From a bacterium (GTDB lineage: Bacteria > Joyebacterota > Joyebacteria > Joyebacterales > Joyebacteraceae): a stretch of DNA of 64,000 nt. The notes under the pieces are model-generated. The model did not search any database and was not told where the DNA came from. It was given only the letters and a program-made list of their open reading frames with translations. The stretch is taken from positions 1 to 64,000 of the forward strand of contig JALGZD010000211.1 in assembly GCA_025782395.1 (NCBI GenBank), given 5' to 3'. Below are positions 1 to 10,138 of this stretch, one piece after another. Both the position numbers and the translations under genes were made by a program. Numbering within the stretch: the stretch's first letter is position 1; every line of letters starts with the position of its first letter.

Positions 1-151
1 GTCAGACCCGATCCCCTTCTCTGGCCCCCGAGACAATCCTGCGTCTGCTTGCCTTTCTGCCCGGGCCTGCTTCCACACCCACTCCGGCCTAGACATGCCT
101 TCGGCAACAGACCCTGTACCCGTGCGTTGCCTCAAGGGCGTGACTTGACGC
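1..151. other. Upstream stretch with no supported gene
   Basis: No coding region can be supported here. Short open stretches exist in all frames but none has a recognisable product or a start with a ribosome binding site. The third + frame is open to a TAG near position 96 and could in principle be the tail of a gene truncated by the window edge, but the translated tail is not recognisable. The rplU promoter follows directly. Confidence 0.4.
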
Positions 152-179
152 TTGACATCTCTGGCAATAGCCGTATAGT
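152..179 (+). promoter_or_regulatory. Sigma70-type promoter of rplU-rpmA
   Basis: A perfect -35 TTGACA at 152-157 is separated by 16 bp from a -10 TATAGT at 174-179 (5 of 6 consensus bases). Transcription would start near 186, giving a leader of about 50 nt that contains the AGGAGG ribosome binding site at 229-234. Confidence 0.75.
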
Positions 180-238
180 ATAAAGGTTTGGATAACTGAG
201 CATCGCAGTAGCTGAGGGACGAAGAAGCAGGAGGATGT

Positions 239-553
239 GTGGATTACGCAATCGTGAGAACCGGAGGGGTGCAGTTCAAGGTCTCCGAGGGGGATAGAAT
301 CCGCGTTCCCAAACTTCACAGTGAGGTTGGGGAGAGCGTCAGGATCGAGGATGTTCTGGCTCTCAGCGTAGATGGTGAGCTGACCGTCGGTACGCCCATC
401 GTCGAGGGTGCGAGTGTGTCAGCGAAGATCGCGGATCATGGTCGCGCGAAGAAGATCATCGTCTACAAGAAGAAGCGCAGGAAAGGCTACCAGCGGAAGA
501 ATGGGCATCGGCAGGGCTATACCGAGCTTAGTATCGCCAAGATCACGGCGTAG
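239..553 (+). CDS. rplU: 50S ribosomal protein L21
   Basis: 104-residue L21 of normal family length. It binds 23S rRNA in the large subunit. The N-terminus has the typical YAIVRTGGVQFKV stretch, and the C-terminal half carries the basic motif KKIIVYKKKRRKGYQRKNGHRQ followed by the conserved GYTELSI, in shortened quotes here. The start is GTG at 239, four bases after a perfect AGGAGG; the ATG at 235 is in another frame. It is followed 47 bp later by rpmA, the usual pair, both served by the promoter at 152-179. Confidence 0.97.
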   Translation: MDYAIVRTGGVQFKVSEGDRIRVPKLHSEVGESVRIEDVLALSVDGELTVGTPIVEGASVSAKIADHGRAKKIIVYKKKRRKGYQRKNGHRQGYTELSIAKITA

Positions 554-600
554 ATTGCAGCAGGGCGGGCGAGGGTGCCCGGTGACGGAGGATTCCGGAA

Positions 601-849
601 ATGGCACACAAGAAAGGTGTTGGAAGCTCGCGGAACGGCCGCGATTCCAACGCGAAGCGGTTGGGAATCAAACGCTTCGGCGGCCAGTTCGTGCGAGCTG
701 GGACAATCATTCTCAAGCAGCGCGGGACCAAGTTCTTCCCGGGCGAGAACGTGGGCAAGGGAGGGGACGACACGCTCTTTGCTCTCAGTGACGGTCTTGT
801 TACGTTCCAGCGCTGGGGCAGGGACAGGAAGCGTGTGAGCGTTCAGTAG
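601..849 (+). CDS. rpmA: 50S ribosomal protein L27
   Basis: 82-residue L27. Its N-terminal arm reaches toward the peptidyl-transferase centre. The sequence begins [20 protein letters not shown], the standard L27 start without the cleavable N-terminal extension known from Firmicutes, and continues with the conserved [22 protein letters not shown] region (residues about 27-48). A GGAGGA ribosome binding site sits about 10 bases before the ATG. The GTPase gene obgE, which commonly follows rpmA, is not found downstream. Confidence 0.97.
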   Translation: MAHKKGVGSSRNGRDSNAKRLGIKRFGGQFVRAGTIILKQRGTKFFPGENVGKGGDDTLFALSDGLVTFQRWGRDRKRVSVQ

Positions 850-981
850 TCCCGGAAGAGCTTAGGAGGATGGGTTTCCAGGTGCAATACGAGCGTGCCG
901 GCCGCGACGAGGGTGGGCAATCGGTGGAAGACGAGGACGGACAGGCGTCCGGCAGTCGTTCGTGTGGCGCATGTGATTCGG

Positions 982-1028
982 AAGAGGTGTTCTCTCGGGT
1001 GGTGTCGATCCCCTTGAAAACACCTCTT
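982..1028. repeat. 10-bp perfect inverted repeat downstream of rpmA
   Basis: AAGAGGTGTT at 982-991 is the exact reverse complement of AACACCTCTT at 1019-1028, with a 27-base spacer. It lies inside the 265-bp gap between rpmA and the next gene. The long loop and lack of a strong T-run make it a weak terminator. It may instead be a leader structure for the next gene or an operator. The rest of the gap (850-1114) holds no supported gene. Confidence 0.45.
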
Positions 1029-1114
1029 TGTTGTGTACGGACACGAGAAGTATGTGGGCATGAGAAGCACATATGGCGAGAGACGACCGGCCGTAGGGCT
1101 GGAGGAGACAGACG

Positions 1115-1768
1115 ATGAAGATCAAGTGGCTGGGTCACTCATCCTTCCTGATCGAGTCCAGCGACGGAACAAAGGTCATGACTGATCCGTTTGAGTCGGG
1201 TTCGTACGATGGCGCCGTCGGATATGCTCCGATCAGGGACTCCGCCGATGTCATCACGGTGAGTCACGATCACGCCGACCACAATGCTGTGGATGAAATC
1301 GCGGGGGATCCAGCGATCATCCGTGGTGGTGAGGAGAGAACGATCAAGGGTGTGGTTCTCCGCGGCGTTGGGACATTCCATGACGAGAGCAAGGGACAGG
1401 AGCGCGGGCGCAACATCGTTCACGTCGTTGACGTGGACGGTTTGAGAGTGGGGCACCTGGGCGACCTGGGTCACCTGCTCTCGGACGATGAGGTAGAGGC
1501 TGTAGGCCAAGTGGACGTGCTGCTGGCGCCGGTCGGTGGCTACTACACCATAGGTCCCGAGGAAGCCAGGGATGTGGCCGAGCAACTGGGCGCCCGGATC
1601 GTGATCCCGATGCACTACAAGACAGAGGACCTGGGTTTCCCCATTCAGCCCGTTGATGACTTCCTGAAGCTGATGAAACAGGTGGAGCGAGTCGGGGCGA
1701 CGAGTATCGAGATAGACAAGGACAACCTCCCGGACAAGCGGAAGGTGATCGTTCTGGACTACAAGTAG
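1115..1768 (+). CDS. MBL-fold metal-dependent hydrolase (UPF0173-like)
   Basis: 217-residue metallo-beta-lactamase-fold protein of the small UPF0173/YtkL-like type. The metal-binding signature HxHxDH is at residues 51-56 (H51, H53, D55, H56), preceded by the family-typical start MKIKWLGHSSFLIES. Later segments include HLGDLGH and a PMHYK motif near the C-terminus that fits the last metal ligand. No signal peptide is visible, so it is probably cytoplasmic. The substrate is unknown. Start ATG follows GGAGGAG. It sits just before the KDO genes (27-bp gap to kdsB), but nothing links it functionally to them. Confidence 0.85.
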   Translation: MKIKWLGHSSFLIESSDGTKVMTDPFESGSYDGAVGYAPIRDSADVITVSHDHADHNAVDEIAGDPAIIRGGEERTIKGVVLRGVGTFHDESKGQERGRNIVHVVDVDGLRVGHLGDLGHLLSDDEVEAVGQVDVLLAPVGGYYTIGPEEARDVAEQLGARIVIPMHYKTEDLGFPIQPVDDFLKLMKQVERVGATSIEIDKDNLPDKRKVIVLDYK

Positions 1769-1795
1769 CCTCACCCTTCAGAGCAGAGGGACGCG

Positions 1796-2557
1796 ATGGC
1801 GAGGGAGAAGGTGCTGGGAGTCATTCCGTGTCGACTGGAGTCCTCCCGTTTTCCAGGTAAAGCGCTGGTCCCGATCGCGGGTGATCCTCTCATCGTACAT
1901 GTCCTGAGGAGACTCTCAGCTGCTGCGTCGATCGATCGGGTCATTGTAGCGACAGACAGCGATGAAGTGGCACGCGTCGTGGCATCGAACGGTGGCAGCG
2001 TTGCCATGGTCACGCAGGTGTGTGCCACGGGAACCGACCGGGTTGCGTCGGCCGCGGCCTCGAGCGATGCGGAGATCATCGTGAATCTCCAGGGAGACCA
2101 GCCCCTCATAGAGCCGAAGGACATAGACCGTGTCGTCGGTTTCCTCTCGAACGGCTTCGATATCACGACAATGGCTTACGGCGACGACGACCCGGCGGGC
2201 TACTTGAGTCGTGATGTGGTAAAGGTCGTGAAAGACGCGGCAGGGCGTGCCCTCTACTTCTCGAGAGCTCCGATCCCTTCCTCAAGGACTCAGGAGAGCG
2301 GCAATCCACAAGCTGTTGCCGACGATCCCGGGAAGCCGTCGTATCTGCATCACGTTGGGATATATTGCTTCCGGCGCCGGACGCTCGAAAGATTCTCGTG
2401 TCTTCCCCGAGGGGAACTCGAAACAAGGGAGAATCTCGAACAGCTTCGCGCGCTGGAGAACGGGATGTCAATCGGCGTTGTCGTGAGCGAGCACGAGACG
2501 CCCAGCGTCGATCGTCCGTCCGATATTGCTGCGATAGGGCGATTGCTCGAAGCCTGA
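1796..2557 (+). CDS. kdsB: 3-deoxy-manno-octulosonate cytidylyltransferase
   Basis: 253-residue KdsB, which activates KDO with CTP to CMP-KDO for transfer to lipid A. The start VIPCRLESSRFPGKAL (residues 9-24) is the nucleotidyltransferase signature with the conserved Arg and Lys. Further family blocks are VIVATDSDEV, the GTDRVA region, NLQGDQPLI and HVGIYCFRR. Length is normal (about 250). It opens a run containing every KDO step here (kdsB, kdsA, kdsC, kdsD) with pyrG supplying CTP. An AGAGGGA ribosome binding site precedes the ATG. Confidence 0.95.
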   Translation: MAREKVLGVIPCRLESSRFPGKALVPIAGDPLIVHVLRRLSAAASIDRVIVATDSDEVARVVASNGGSVAMVTQVCATGTDRVASAAASSDAEIIVNLQGDQPLIEPKDIDRVVGFLSNGFDITTMAYGDDDPAGYLSRDVVKVVKDAAGRALYFSRAPIPSSRTQESGNPQAVADDPGKPSYLHHVGIYCFRRRTLERFSCLPRGELETRENLEQLRALENGMSIGVVVSEHETPSVDRPSDIAAIGRLLEA

Positions 2558-2560
2558 TGA

Positions 2561-4362
<1,802 letters not shown>

Positions 4363-4385
4363 AGGACAGAGAAAAGGAACAGCAG

Positions 4386-5213
4386 ATGGCAGAGAACCCG
4401 ATAGCCATCGGTGGAGTGGAGATAGGCCGCGGACGACCGCTGGCCCTGATAGCGGGTCCGTGCGCGCTCGAGAGCGAGGAGATGGTCCTGGATGTGGCGA
4501 AGGCGCTCGTCGGCATCGGGGAACAGCTCGGGGTCGACATTGTCTTCAAGTCCTCGTATCTCAAGGACAACAGGATGTCTCCCGGTTCGTACGCAGGGCC
4601 GGGACTCGATGAGGGACTGGCCATGCTCTCGCGGGTCAAGGAGGAGACCGGTCTTGCCGTGATCACGGACATTCACACTGTGGAGGAGGCACGAAGAGCG
4701 GCGGATGTGGTGGACGCGCTCCAGATCCCGGCCTTCCTGTGCAGGCAGACGCGACTTCTCGAGGCGGCCGCGCGGACGGGTAAGCCCCTGAATATCAAGA
4801 AAGGGCAGTTCATGGCGCCCGAGGACATGGGGAGGATCGCCGCCAAGGCGGTCGCGGCTGGAAATCCGAAGGTGCTTCTGACAGAGCGTGGAGCATCGTT
4901 TGGATATCACAACCTCGTTGTCGACATGCGGGCAGTACCGATAATGCAGGGCCTGGGCTGCCCGGTCGTGTTCGACGCGACGCACAGCGTGCAGCTCCCA
5001 GGAGCGGCGGGAGGCGTGTCCGGTGGGCAGCCGGAGTTCGTGCCGGTGCTGGCCAAGGCAGCCTGCGCGGCAGGGTGCGATGCGCTCTTCATCGAGACTC
5101 ACCCCGACCCGCCCTCGGCGCTTTCGGACGGGCAATCGATGCTCTCCCTGGCGGAGTTGCCGAAGGTACTTGAAGAGGTGTTGGCTGTGGCCCGTGTCGT
5201 TCGGACCGGATAG
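4386..5213 (+). CDS. kdsA: 3-deoxy-8-phosphooctulonate synthase
   Basis: 275-residue KDO-8-phosphate synthase, condensing phosphoenolpyruvate with arabinose-5-phosphate. Recognisable blocks are the IAGPCALES start (residues about 19-27), FKSSYLKDNR, KPLNIKKGQFMAPEDM, LTERGASFGYHNLVVDMR and FDATHSVQLPG. Normal length for the family. The Cys in AGPCA and the downstream ETHPDPPSALSDG block match the KdsA fold. Start ATG is preceded by an AAGGA element. Directly followed by kdsC with 9 bp between. Confidence 0.96.
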   Translation: MAENPIAIGGVEIGRGRPLALIAGPCALESEEMVLDVAKALVGIGEQLGVDIVFKSSYLKDNRMSPGSYAGPGLDEGLAMLSRVKEETGLAVITDIHTVEEARRAADVVDALQIPAFLCRQTRLLEAAARTGKPLNIKKGQFMAPEDMGRIAAKAVAAGNPKVLLTERGASFGYHNLVVDMRAVPIMQGLGCPVVFDATHSVQLPGAAGGVSGGQPEFVPVLAKAACAAGCDALFIETHPDPPSALSDGQSMLSLAELPKVLEEVLAVARVVRTG

Positions 5214-5222
5214 GGGGCGGGA

Positions 5223-5759
5223 TTGATTACGCTTGAGCCTTCGGCGGCGGAGAAAGTCCGTGTGCTTGTTCTCGACATCGATGGTGTGCTCACGAGACCC
5301 GAACTCGTACTCGGAAGGGATGGAGAGGAGCTCAAGGTCTTCTCGGTAAAGGACGGTGTGGCAATCAAATTCGCGCAGCACGCGGGAATCGATGTGGTTT
5401 TTCTGTCGGCACGAAGTTCGTTGATCGTCGAGCACAGGGCAACGATGCTGGGTGTAACGGAGGTCTATCAGGGAGAGCACGCGAAACTGTCCCGCATCCG
5501 GAGAATCGCCGAGGAACACGGGATTGGACTTGAAGCTATTGCCTATGTCGGAGATGACATCGTGGACATCGAACCGCTGATGGCGGCGGGAGTCGGTATC
5601 GCCGTGGCAGACGCGTGCGCCGATGTTCTCGCCGTCGTTAGTCACGTGACGGACGCGCTCGGTGGGCGGGGCGCAGTCAGGGAGACAGTTGAGGCGATTC
5701 TCAAGGCTCGGGGTGATTGGGAGAGGGTCGTCAAGGACTACATCGCGAACGCAAGTTGA
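5223..5759 (+). CDS. kdsC: 3-deoxy-D-manno-octulosonate 8-phosphate phosphatase
   Basis: 178-residue HAD-family phosphatase that removes phosphate from KDO-8-P. HAD motif I is VLDIDGVLT (residues about 16-24) with the nucleophilic and acid/base Asp; motif II is the LSARSS region, and motif IV is YVGDDIVDI. The short cap-less C1/C0-type architecture is characteristic of tetrameric KdsC. The start is TTG at 5223 after a GGGGGCGGGA element. It lies between kdsA and kdsD, which fixes the assignment over other small HAD phosphatases. Confidence 0.93.
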   Translation: MITLEPSAAEKVRVLVLDIDGVLTRPELVLGRDGEELKVFSVKDGVAIKFAQHAGIDVVFLSARSSLIVEHRATMLGVTEVYQGEHAKLSRIRRIAEEHGIGLEAIAYVGDDIVDIEPLMAAGVGIAVADACADVLAVVSHVTDALGGRGAVRETVEAILKARGDWERVVKDYIANAS

Positions 5760-5821
5760 CGGTGCGGCCGGCGCGGTAGCGGAGGAGGTCGGAGGGCGAC
5801 AGTTGTCCCGGTCCGTGTGGA

Positions 5822-6841
5822 ATGGAGAAAACAGTGAGCGGCTTGTCGGATGGAGAACGGGACGTTCTTGAGAATCGCCTGATAGCGCATGGGTGCGAGG
5901 TCCTGGCGATCGAGCAGGACGGCATAGCCAGGCTCGCTTCCGGCCTCGGCGCCGAGTTCGCCAGAGCGGCCCGAACGATCATTGAAACGAAGGGCAGGCT
6001 CGTCGTCTGCGGAGTGGGCAAGTCCGGCATCGTCGCCCGGAAGATAGCGGCAACGTTCGCCAGCACCGGGACACCCGCATTCTTCCTGCATTCGTCGGAG
6101 GCCGTGCACGGTGACCTTGGGACGGTAGAGGGGGGTGATGTTGTGCTCGCCGTGTCCAAGAGCGGGGAAGGGCAGGAACTTCTCGCAATGATCCCCGTTT
6201 TCAGAGACATAGGCGTGCCCCTCATAGCGATCACAGGCTCTGTCGCATCGACGCTTGCGGAGCGCGCCGACCTGGTTCTTGACGCTTCGGTCGAGAAGGA
6301 AGCGTGCCCGATGGACCTCGTGCCGACAGCAAGCACAACGGTGGCGCTCGCTCTGGGCGATGCTCTCGCGATGGTGGTCATGAGGGAGAAAGATATCGAC
6401 GCCAACCGCTTCGCGGTTTTTCATCCCGGCGGAGCACTGGGACGTCGGCTGCTCCTGAGGGTACGTGACGCCATGCACACCGGCGCCGAGCTTCCGGTGG
6501 TCCGTGATGGGGCCTTGATGCATGAGGCAATCGTTGAAATAGTAAACAAGCGTCTCGGTATGACAACCATCGTGGACGACACGGGTCGACTTGTGGGCAT
6601 TATCTCTGACGGGGATCTGAAGCGGATCCTCATGGATCGCTCCGACGTCCTGGAAGTGCCGGTTGAAGAGGTAATGATACGGACCCCGAAAACGATCGCA
6701 GAGGACGTCCTGCTCGCGGAAGCCCTTGAGCGAATGGAGACGGCCACCCCAAGCCCGATCACATCCCTTATCATTCTGAATGACGACGGATCTCCCAAGG
6801 GCGTCATACACATCCATGACTGTCTCAAGGCAGTAAGATAG
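5822..6841 (+). CDS. kdsD: Arabinose-5-phosphate isomerase (KpsF/GutQ family)
   Basis: 339-residue isomerase making arabinose-5-phosphate from ribulose-5-phosphate, the first KDO step. An N-terminal SIS domain (residues about 40-180) carries VCGVGKSGIVARKIAATFASTG and SKSGEGQEL, followed by FHPGGALGRR and two CBS domains (about 210-339) ending IHIHDCLKAVR. Length and order fit KdsD. ATG 5822 is used, but a GTG at 5834 after GGAGAAAACA is possible. This completes the KDO set; a promoter of the next operon follows its stop. Confidence 0.94.
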   Translation: MEKTVSGLSDGERDVLENRLIAHGCEVLAIEQDGIARLASGLGAEFARAARTIIETKGRLVVCGVGKSGIVARKIAATFASTGTPAFFLHSSEAVHGDLGTVEGGDVVLAVSKSGEGQELLAMIPVFRDIGVPLIAITGSVASTLAERADLVLDASVEKEACPMDLVPTASTTVALALGDALAMVVMREKDIDANRFAVFHPGGALGRRLLLRVRDAMHTGAELPVVRDGALMHEAIVEIVNKRLGMTTIVDDTGRLVGIISDGDLKRILMDRSDVLEVPVEEVMIRTPKTIAEDVLLAEALERMETATPSPITSLIILNDDGSPKGVIHIHDCLKAVR

Positions 6842-6850
6842 CCTCCCCCG

Positions 6851-6880
6851 TTGACCCCAGGGAACCCCTTCTGCTATTCT
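6851..6880 (+). promoter_or_regulatory. Candidate promoter 1 for lptC-lptB-rpoN
   Basis: TTGACC at 6851-6856 and TATTCT at 6875-6880 are 18 bp apart. TGC directly before the -10 gives an extended -10 element, as seen at several other promoters in this window. Confidence 0.55.
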
Positions 6881-6934
6881 ACATCGCGTTGCTGAGGTTG
6901 GATCGAAAAGACCACGGTCGGCGCTGTGTGCGGC

Positions 6935-6963
6935 TTGTAAGCGGAACCGAACCTGCGTATATT
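6935..6963 (+). promoter_or_regulatory. Candidate promoter 2 for lptC-lptB-rpoN
   Basis: TTGTAA at 6935-6940 and TATATT at 6958-6963 have a 17-bp spacer. A start of transcription near 6970 would exclude any lptC start at 6962 and agrees with the TTG at 7022. Confidence 0.45.
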
Positions 6964-7021
6964 GGGGGTGAGGGATTCGCGATGCTGCCGTCTCTACGGA
7001 TGGTTTCGCTCAGGAGGGGCA

Positions 7022-7585
7022 TTGTCTAGGAGATGTCTGAAGGTCGTCCTCGCCGTGCTGCTGACCGTGCTGGTTGCGCTCTCCGGGTGCGATCGCGGGA
7101 CCGGGGGTGATGCGGGTGGTGGGACGGTGCTTCCCGACCAGGAAATAAGCAGCTTCAAGCTCACGCAGACGAGTGATGGACGCATTGTGTGGACGCTCTC
7201 GGCAACTCTGGCGCTCGTGTTCGAAAAGGCGGACCGGGTCGAGACCACTTCACCCCGGATCGAGTTCTTTGACGAGGACGGGGAACTCAGGTCAACGTTG
7301 ACAGCGCGCACGGGCCTCCTGCGGCAGCGCACGAGCGACATGGAAGTGCTCGGGAACGTCGTTGTCACATCGGCGGACGGGACCGTGCTGGAGACAGAGA
7401 GACTTCTGTGGTGCGAACTGAAGGGCAAGATCGAGACCGACAGAGCCGTCCGCGTCACGAAGGACGGTGATGTCATGACAGGCACCGGGGCGGAGGCGGA
7501 CCCGGATCTCAGGAATCTGAGGATTCTGAGCGACTTCAGGGCCTACGTCCGCTCGGCGAGCGGTGAACTCGAGGAAGAGCAGTAG
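7022..7585 (+). CDS. lptC: LPS export protein LptC-like lipoprotein
   Basis: 187-residue protein assigned to the LptC family, the bitopic periplasmic bridge between LptBFG and LptA. TTG at 7022 lies four bases after AGGAGG (7012-7017). This start gives a short basic N-terminus, a hydrophobic stretch and a lipobox ALSGC at residues 19-23, so the protein looks lipidated rather than anchored by a plain transmembrane helix. The rest is a small beta-rich domain typical of LptC. lptB starts three bases after its stop, supporting the call; lptA, usually between them, is missing. Sequence similarity alone is modest. Confidence 0.75.
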   Translation: MSRRCLKVVLAVLLTVLVALSGCDRGTGGDAGGGTVLPDQEISSFKLTQTSDGRIVWTLSATLALVFEKADRVETTSPRIEFFDEDGELRSTLTARTGLLRQRTSDMEVLGNVVVTSADGTVLETERLLWCELKGKIETDRAVRVTKDGDVMTGTGAEADPDLRNLRILSDFRAYVRSASGELEEEQ

Positions 7586-7588
7586 CGA

Positions 7589-8359
7589 ATGAGCGACAAA
7601 CCTGCTTCAGGACGCGAGGGAGAACGAGGTTCAGTGCCGCGCGAACTCAGGGCGTCGGGGCTCGTGAAGAGCTACGGGCGTCGCAGGGTGGTGAATGAAG
7701 TCGAGCTCACGCTCGCACGCGGCGAAGTGGTAGGTCTGCTGGGACCGAACGGCGCCGGCAAGACCACGACCTTCCACATGATAGTCGGGCTTCTGAAACC
7801 GGACTCCGGCAGCGTGTACCTTGACGATGAAGAGATCACGCGACTTCCGATGTACAAGCGTGCGACAAGAGGTGTCGGCTATCTGTCACAGGAATCATCA
7901 ATCTTCCGTGGTCTTTCTGTCGGACAGAACATAATGGCCATTTTGGAAACACTGGATCTCTCACGAACGGAGCGGCGAGAGAGGCTGGCCGACCTGTTGA
8001 GAGAACTTGGCATAGAGGATCTAGTTGACCAGTCGGCGGCAACGCTGTCCGGAGGAGAGAGACGGAGGGTGGAAATAACGAGAGCCCTCGTCACGAACCC
8101 GGCGTTTCTCCTGCTCGATGAGCCTTTCGTGGGAATAGACCCGATTGTCGTTCAGGACATTCAGGCAATCATCAGGCGGCTGAAGAAGCGCGACATCGGG
8201 ATTCTGATCACCGACCACAGTGTACGGGAGACGTTGTCGGTAACCGATCGCGCGTATATCATGTATGAGGGGAAGATACTCCTTTCAGGGGGAGCGCACG
8301 AGCTGGCGACCAACGAGGAAGCCAGACGACTCTATCTCGGTGAACGGTTCCAGCTCTAA
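7589..8359 (+). CDS. lptB: LPS export ABC transporter ATP-binding protein
   Basis: 256-residue ABC ATPase of the LptB type, which powers LPS extraction from the inner membrane by LptFG. Walker A GPNGAGKTT is at residues 52-60, the signature is LSGGERRR, and Walker B with the D-loop is FLLLDEPFVGIDP. The last-ligand switch His is in LITDHSVRETL, the LptB-typical form. An N-terminal extension of about 18 residues precedes the domain. The lptC-lptB-rpoN order is a known arrangement; its permease partners are encoded at 23925-26347 on the other strand. Confidence 0.95.
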   Translation: MSDKPASGREGERGSVPRELRASGLVKSYGRRRVVNEVELTLARGEVVGLLGPNGAGKTTTFHMIVGLLKPDSGSVYLDDEEITRLPMYKRATRGVGYLSQESSIFRGLSVGQNIMAILETLDLSRTERRERLADLLRELGIEDLVDQSAATLSGGERRRVEITRALVTNPAFLLLDEPFVGIDPIVVQDIQAIIRRLKKRDIGILITDHSVRETLSVTDRAYIMYEGKILLSGGAHELATNEEARRLYLGERFQL

Positions 8360-8385
8360 CGGGGACAGGCAAGGAGACGAGCACG

Positions 8386-9864
8386 ATGGACATGAGACCA
8401 GGCCTTCACCTGAGGATGTCGCAGCAGCTGGTCATGACGCCCAGACTGCAGATGGCTCTCAAGATACTGCAGGTTTCGACTATGGAACTGGAGCAGTTCC
8501 TCAAGCAGGAACTGTTGCAGAATCCTCTGCTCGAGCGGGCGGACGAGGAAGAAGAGGCTGAGACTGAGGCGTCGGACGGGTCGGATGAGTCGGAGGAGGC
8601 GGGGAAGTCGGAGAGGGAGGCTGAGAGCGCGCCGGCTGAGAAGGACGAGGCGGCTGATGAGCCCGTGAAGACCGAAGAAGCCGACACTGCCGCCGAGGAT
8701 CTGGACTGGGACGACTACCTGGATGACGTCTACGCACATGCGTACGGGCAGAACCTTGAGCGCGAAGAGGATGAGCGGCTCGAACGCGTTCCCGTTGCGG
8801 TCGCGACTTTCGAAGATCAACTCAAACATCAGTTACACGTCGAATGCGACGAGGATGGACTCATCGGCATCGCCGAGTACATAATTGATGAGCTCGGCAG
8901 GGACGGGTACGTCAAGGACACCGTGGAGGGGATCGCGTCGGCGCTGCACGCTCCGCTCTCCGCAGTGGAGCGTGCACTCAAGATAGTCCAGTCGCTCGAT
9001 CCCGCGGGAATCGCGGCGCGCGACATAAGGGAATGCCTTCTTCTTCAGCTTGAGCGCAAGGGAATGAGCGACAGCGTAGCCGCGAAGGTCGTAACCACCT
9101 GCTTCGAGGAACTGAAGGCGTGCAAGTACGATCAGATACGCCGCAAGCTCGGAGTCACGGTGGACGAGCTGAGAAGCGCCATCGCCGAGATCTCCAAACT
9201 GGATCCGAGGCCCAGAATCGATCCCGGGGGGGGCGACCCGGGCTACATCACCCCGGATCTCATCGTGGAAGAGGTTGATGGTGAGTATGTGGTCTACCTG
9301 AACGATCAGGACGTGCCGCGTGTTCGGATCAATCCCACGTACCGGCGCATTCTACGCTCTGGAGGCGATTCGGAGGAGAAGGAATTCATCGTCAAGAAGC
9401 TCAAAGCCGCGCGTTGGATCGTCCAGAGCATAGAGAATCGACGCCGCACGATGGTCCGTGTGATGGAGAGCATCTCAAGGGCGCAGTCCGGGTTCTTCGA
9501 GAAGGGCATTGCGGCCATGAAGCCTCTCACCCTCCAGCAGATCGCTGATGATGTGAGCATGCATGAATCGACGATCAGCAGGGTAACGAGAGGCAAGTAC
9601 GTTCAGACGCCTCGCGGGACGTTCGAGCTCAAGTACTTTTTCTCGAGCGGCATCCGCACGAGCGACGGAACGGAAATCGCAGCGAAGGCGGTGCAGGACG
9701 CGATGCGCGGCATCATGAGCCGTGAGGACAAGAAGAGACCGTTGTCGGACCAGAAGATTGCGGAGGAGCTCAGGAGGATGGGCCTCAGGATCTCAAGACG
9801 TGCGGTTGCGAAATACAGAGACCAGATGGGCATTCTCCGGGCAGGGCTCCGCAAGGAGATATGA
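8386..9864 (+). CDS. rpoN: RNA polymerase sigma-54 factor
   Basis: 492-residue sigma-54. Region I (residues 1-45) is Leu/Gln-rich, including LRMSQQLVMTPRLQMALKIL, needed for activator response. Region II (about 48-105) is very acidic. The core-binding and helix-turn-helix domains follow, with the block HESTISRVTRGKYVQTPRG. The RpoN box that contacts the -24 element is SRRAVAKYRD at residues 470-479. Normal length. No bacterial enhancer-binding protein gene is in the window, so targets cannot be inferred here. Confidence 0.97.
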   Translation: MDMRPGLHLRMSQQLVMTPRLQMALKILQVSTMELEQFLKQELLQNPLLERADEEEEAETEASDGSDESEEAGKSEREAESAPAEKDEAADEPVKTEEADTAAEDLDWDDYLDDVYAHAYGQNLEREEDERLERVPVAVATFEDQLKHQLHVECDEDGLIGIAEYIIDELGRDGYVKDTVEGIASALHAPLSAVERALKIVQSLDPAGIAARDIRECLLLQLERKGMSDSVAAKVVTTCFEELKACKYDQIRRKLGVTVDELRSAIAEISKLDPRPRIDPGGGDPGYITPDLIVEEVDGEYVVYLNDQDVPRVRINPTYRRILRSGGDSEEKEFIVKKLKAARWIVQSIENRRRTMVRVMESISRAQSGFFEKGIAAMKPLTLQQIADDVSMHESTISRVTRGKYVQTPRGTFELKYFFSSGIRTSDGTEIAAKAVQDAMRGIMSREDKKRPLSDQKIAEELRRMGLRISRRAVAKYRDQMGILRAGLRKEI

Positions 9865-9892
9865 GGTTTTCCAAGAGTGGGGGGAGAGCGCA

Positions 9893-10138
9893 TTGATCAG
9901 GGACGTGATTCTGCAACGGACGGACTCCAACGCCGAGCGCTTCACTGTTCTGTACTGGAAAGCTGATCTCGGAGCGACGGTCGAAGAAGGGGACGAGCTT
10001 CTGATAGTTGAAGCCGAAGAGGAGAAGACGGCGCTGACGGTCCAGGCACCGTGTTCGGGTGTTCTGGTGGAGAGAGTGGTGAACGAAGATCAGCAGGTTG
10101 CAGCGGGCGACATTCTGGGGAGAATCGAATCCAAGTGA
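9893..10138 (+). CDS. Stand-alone lipoyl/biotinyl-domain protein
   Basis: 81-residue protein consisting of one lipoyl-like domain. The likely modified lysine is K45 in VEAEEEKTALTVQAP, followed by the second half-domain GVLVERVVNEDQQVAAGDILGRIE. The surroundings of the lysine resemble lipoyl more than biotinyl domains, which carry a Met-Lys-Met. TTG at 9893 follows a GGGGGAGAG element. Its stop overlaps the GTG start of lipA (GTGA), so the two are probably translationally coupled. Role unknown: it may be a carrier for lipoate assembly or a subunit of a 2-oxoacid or glycine-cleavage-like complex encoded elsewhere. Confidence 0.8.
   Translation: MIRDVILQRTDSNAERFTVLYWKADLGATVEEGDELLIVEAEEEKTALTVQAPCSGVLVERVVNEDQQVAAGDILGRIESK

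Noticed and set aside
870-1118. 82-codon ORF in the rpmA-MBL gap with AGGAGG directly before ATG
   Set aside because: The ribosome binding site has no spacer to the ATG, the product has no recognisable features, and it ends inside the next gene.
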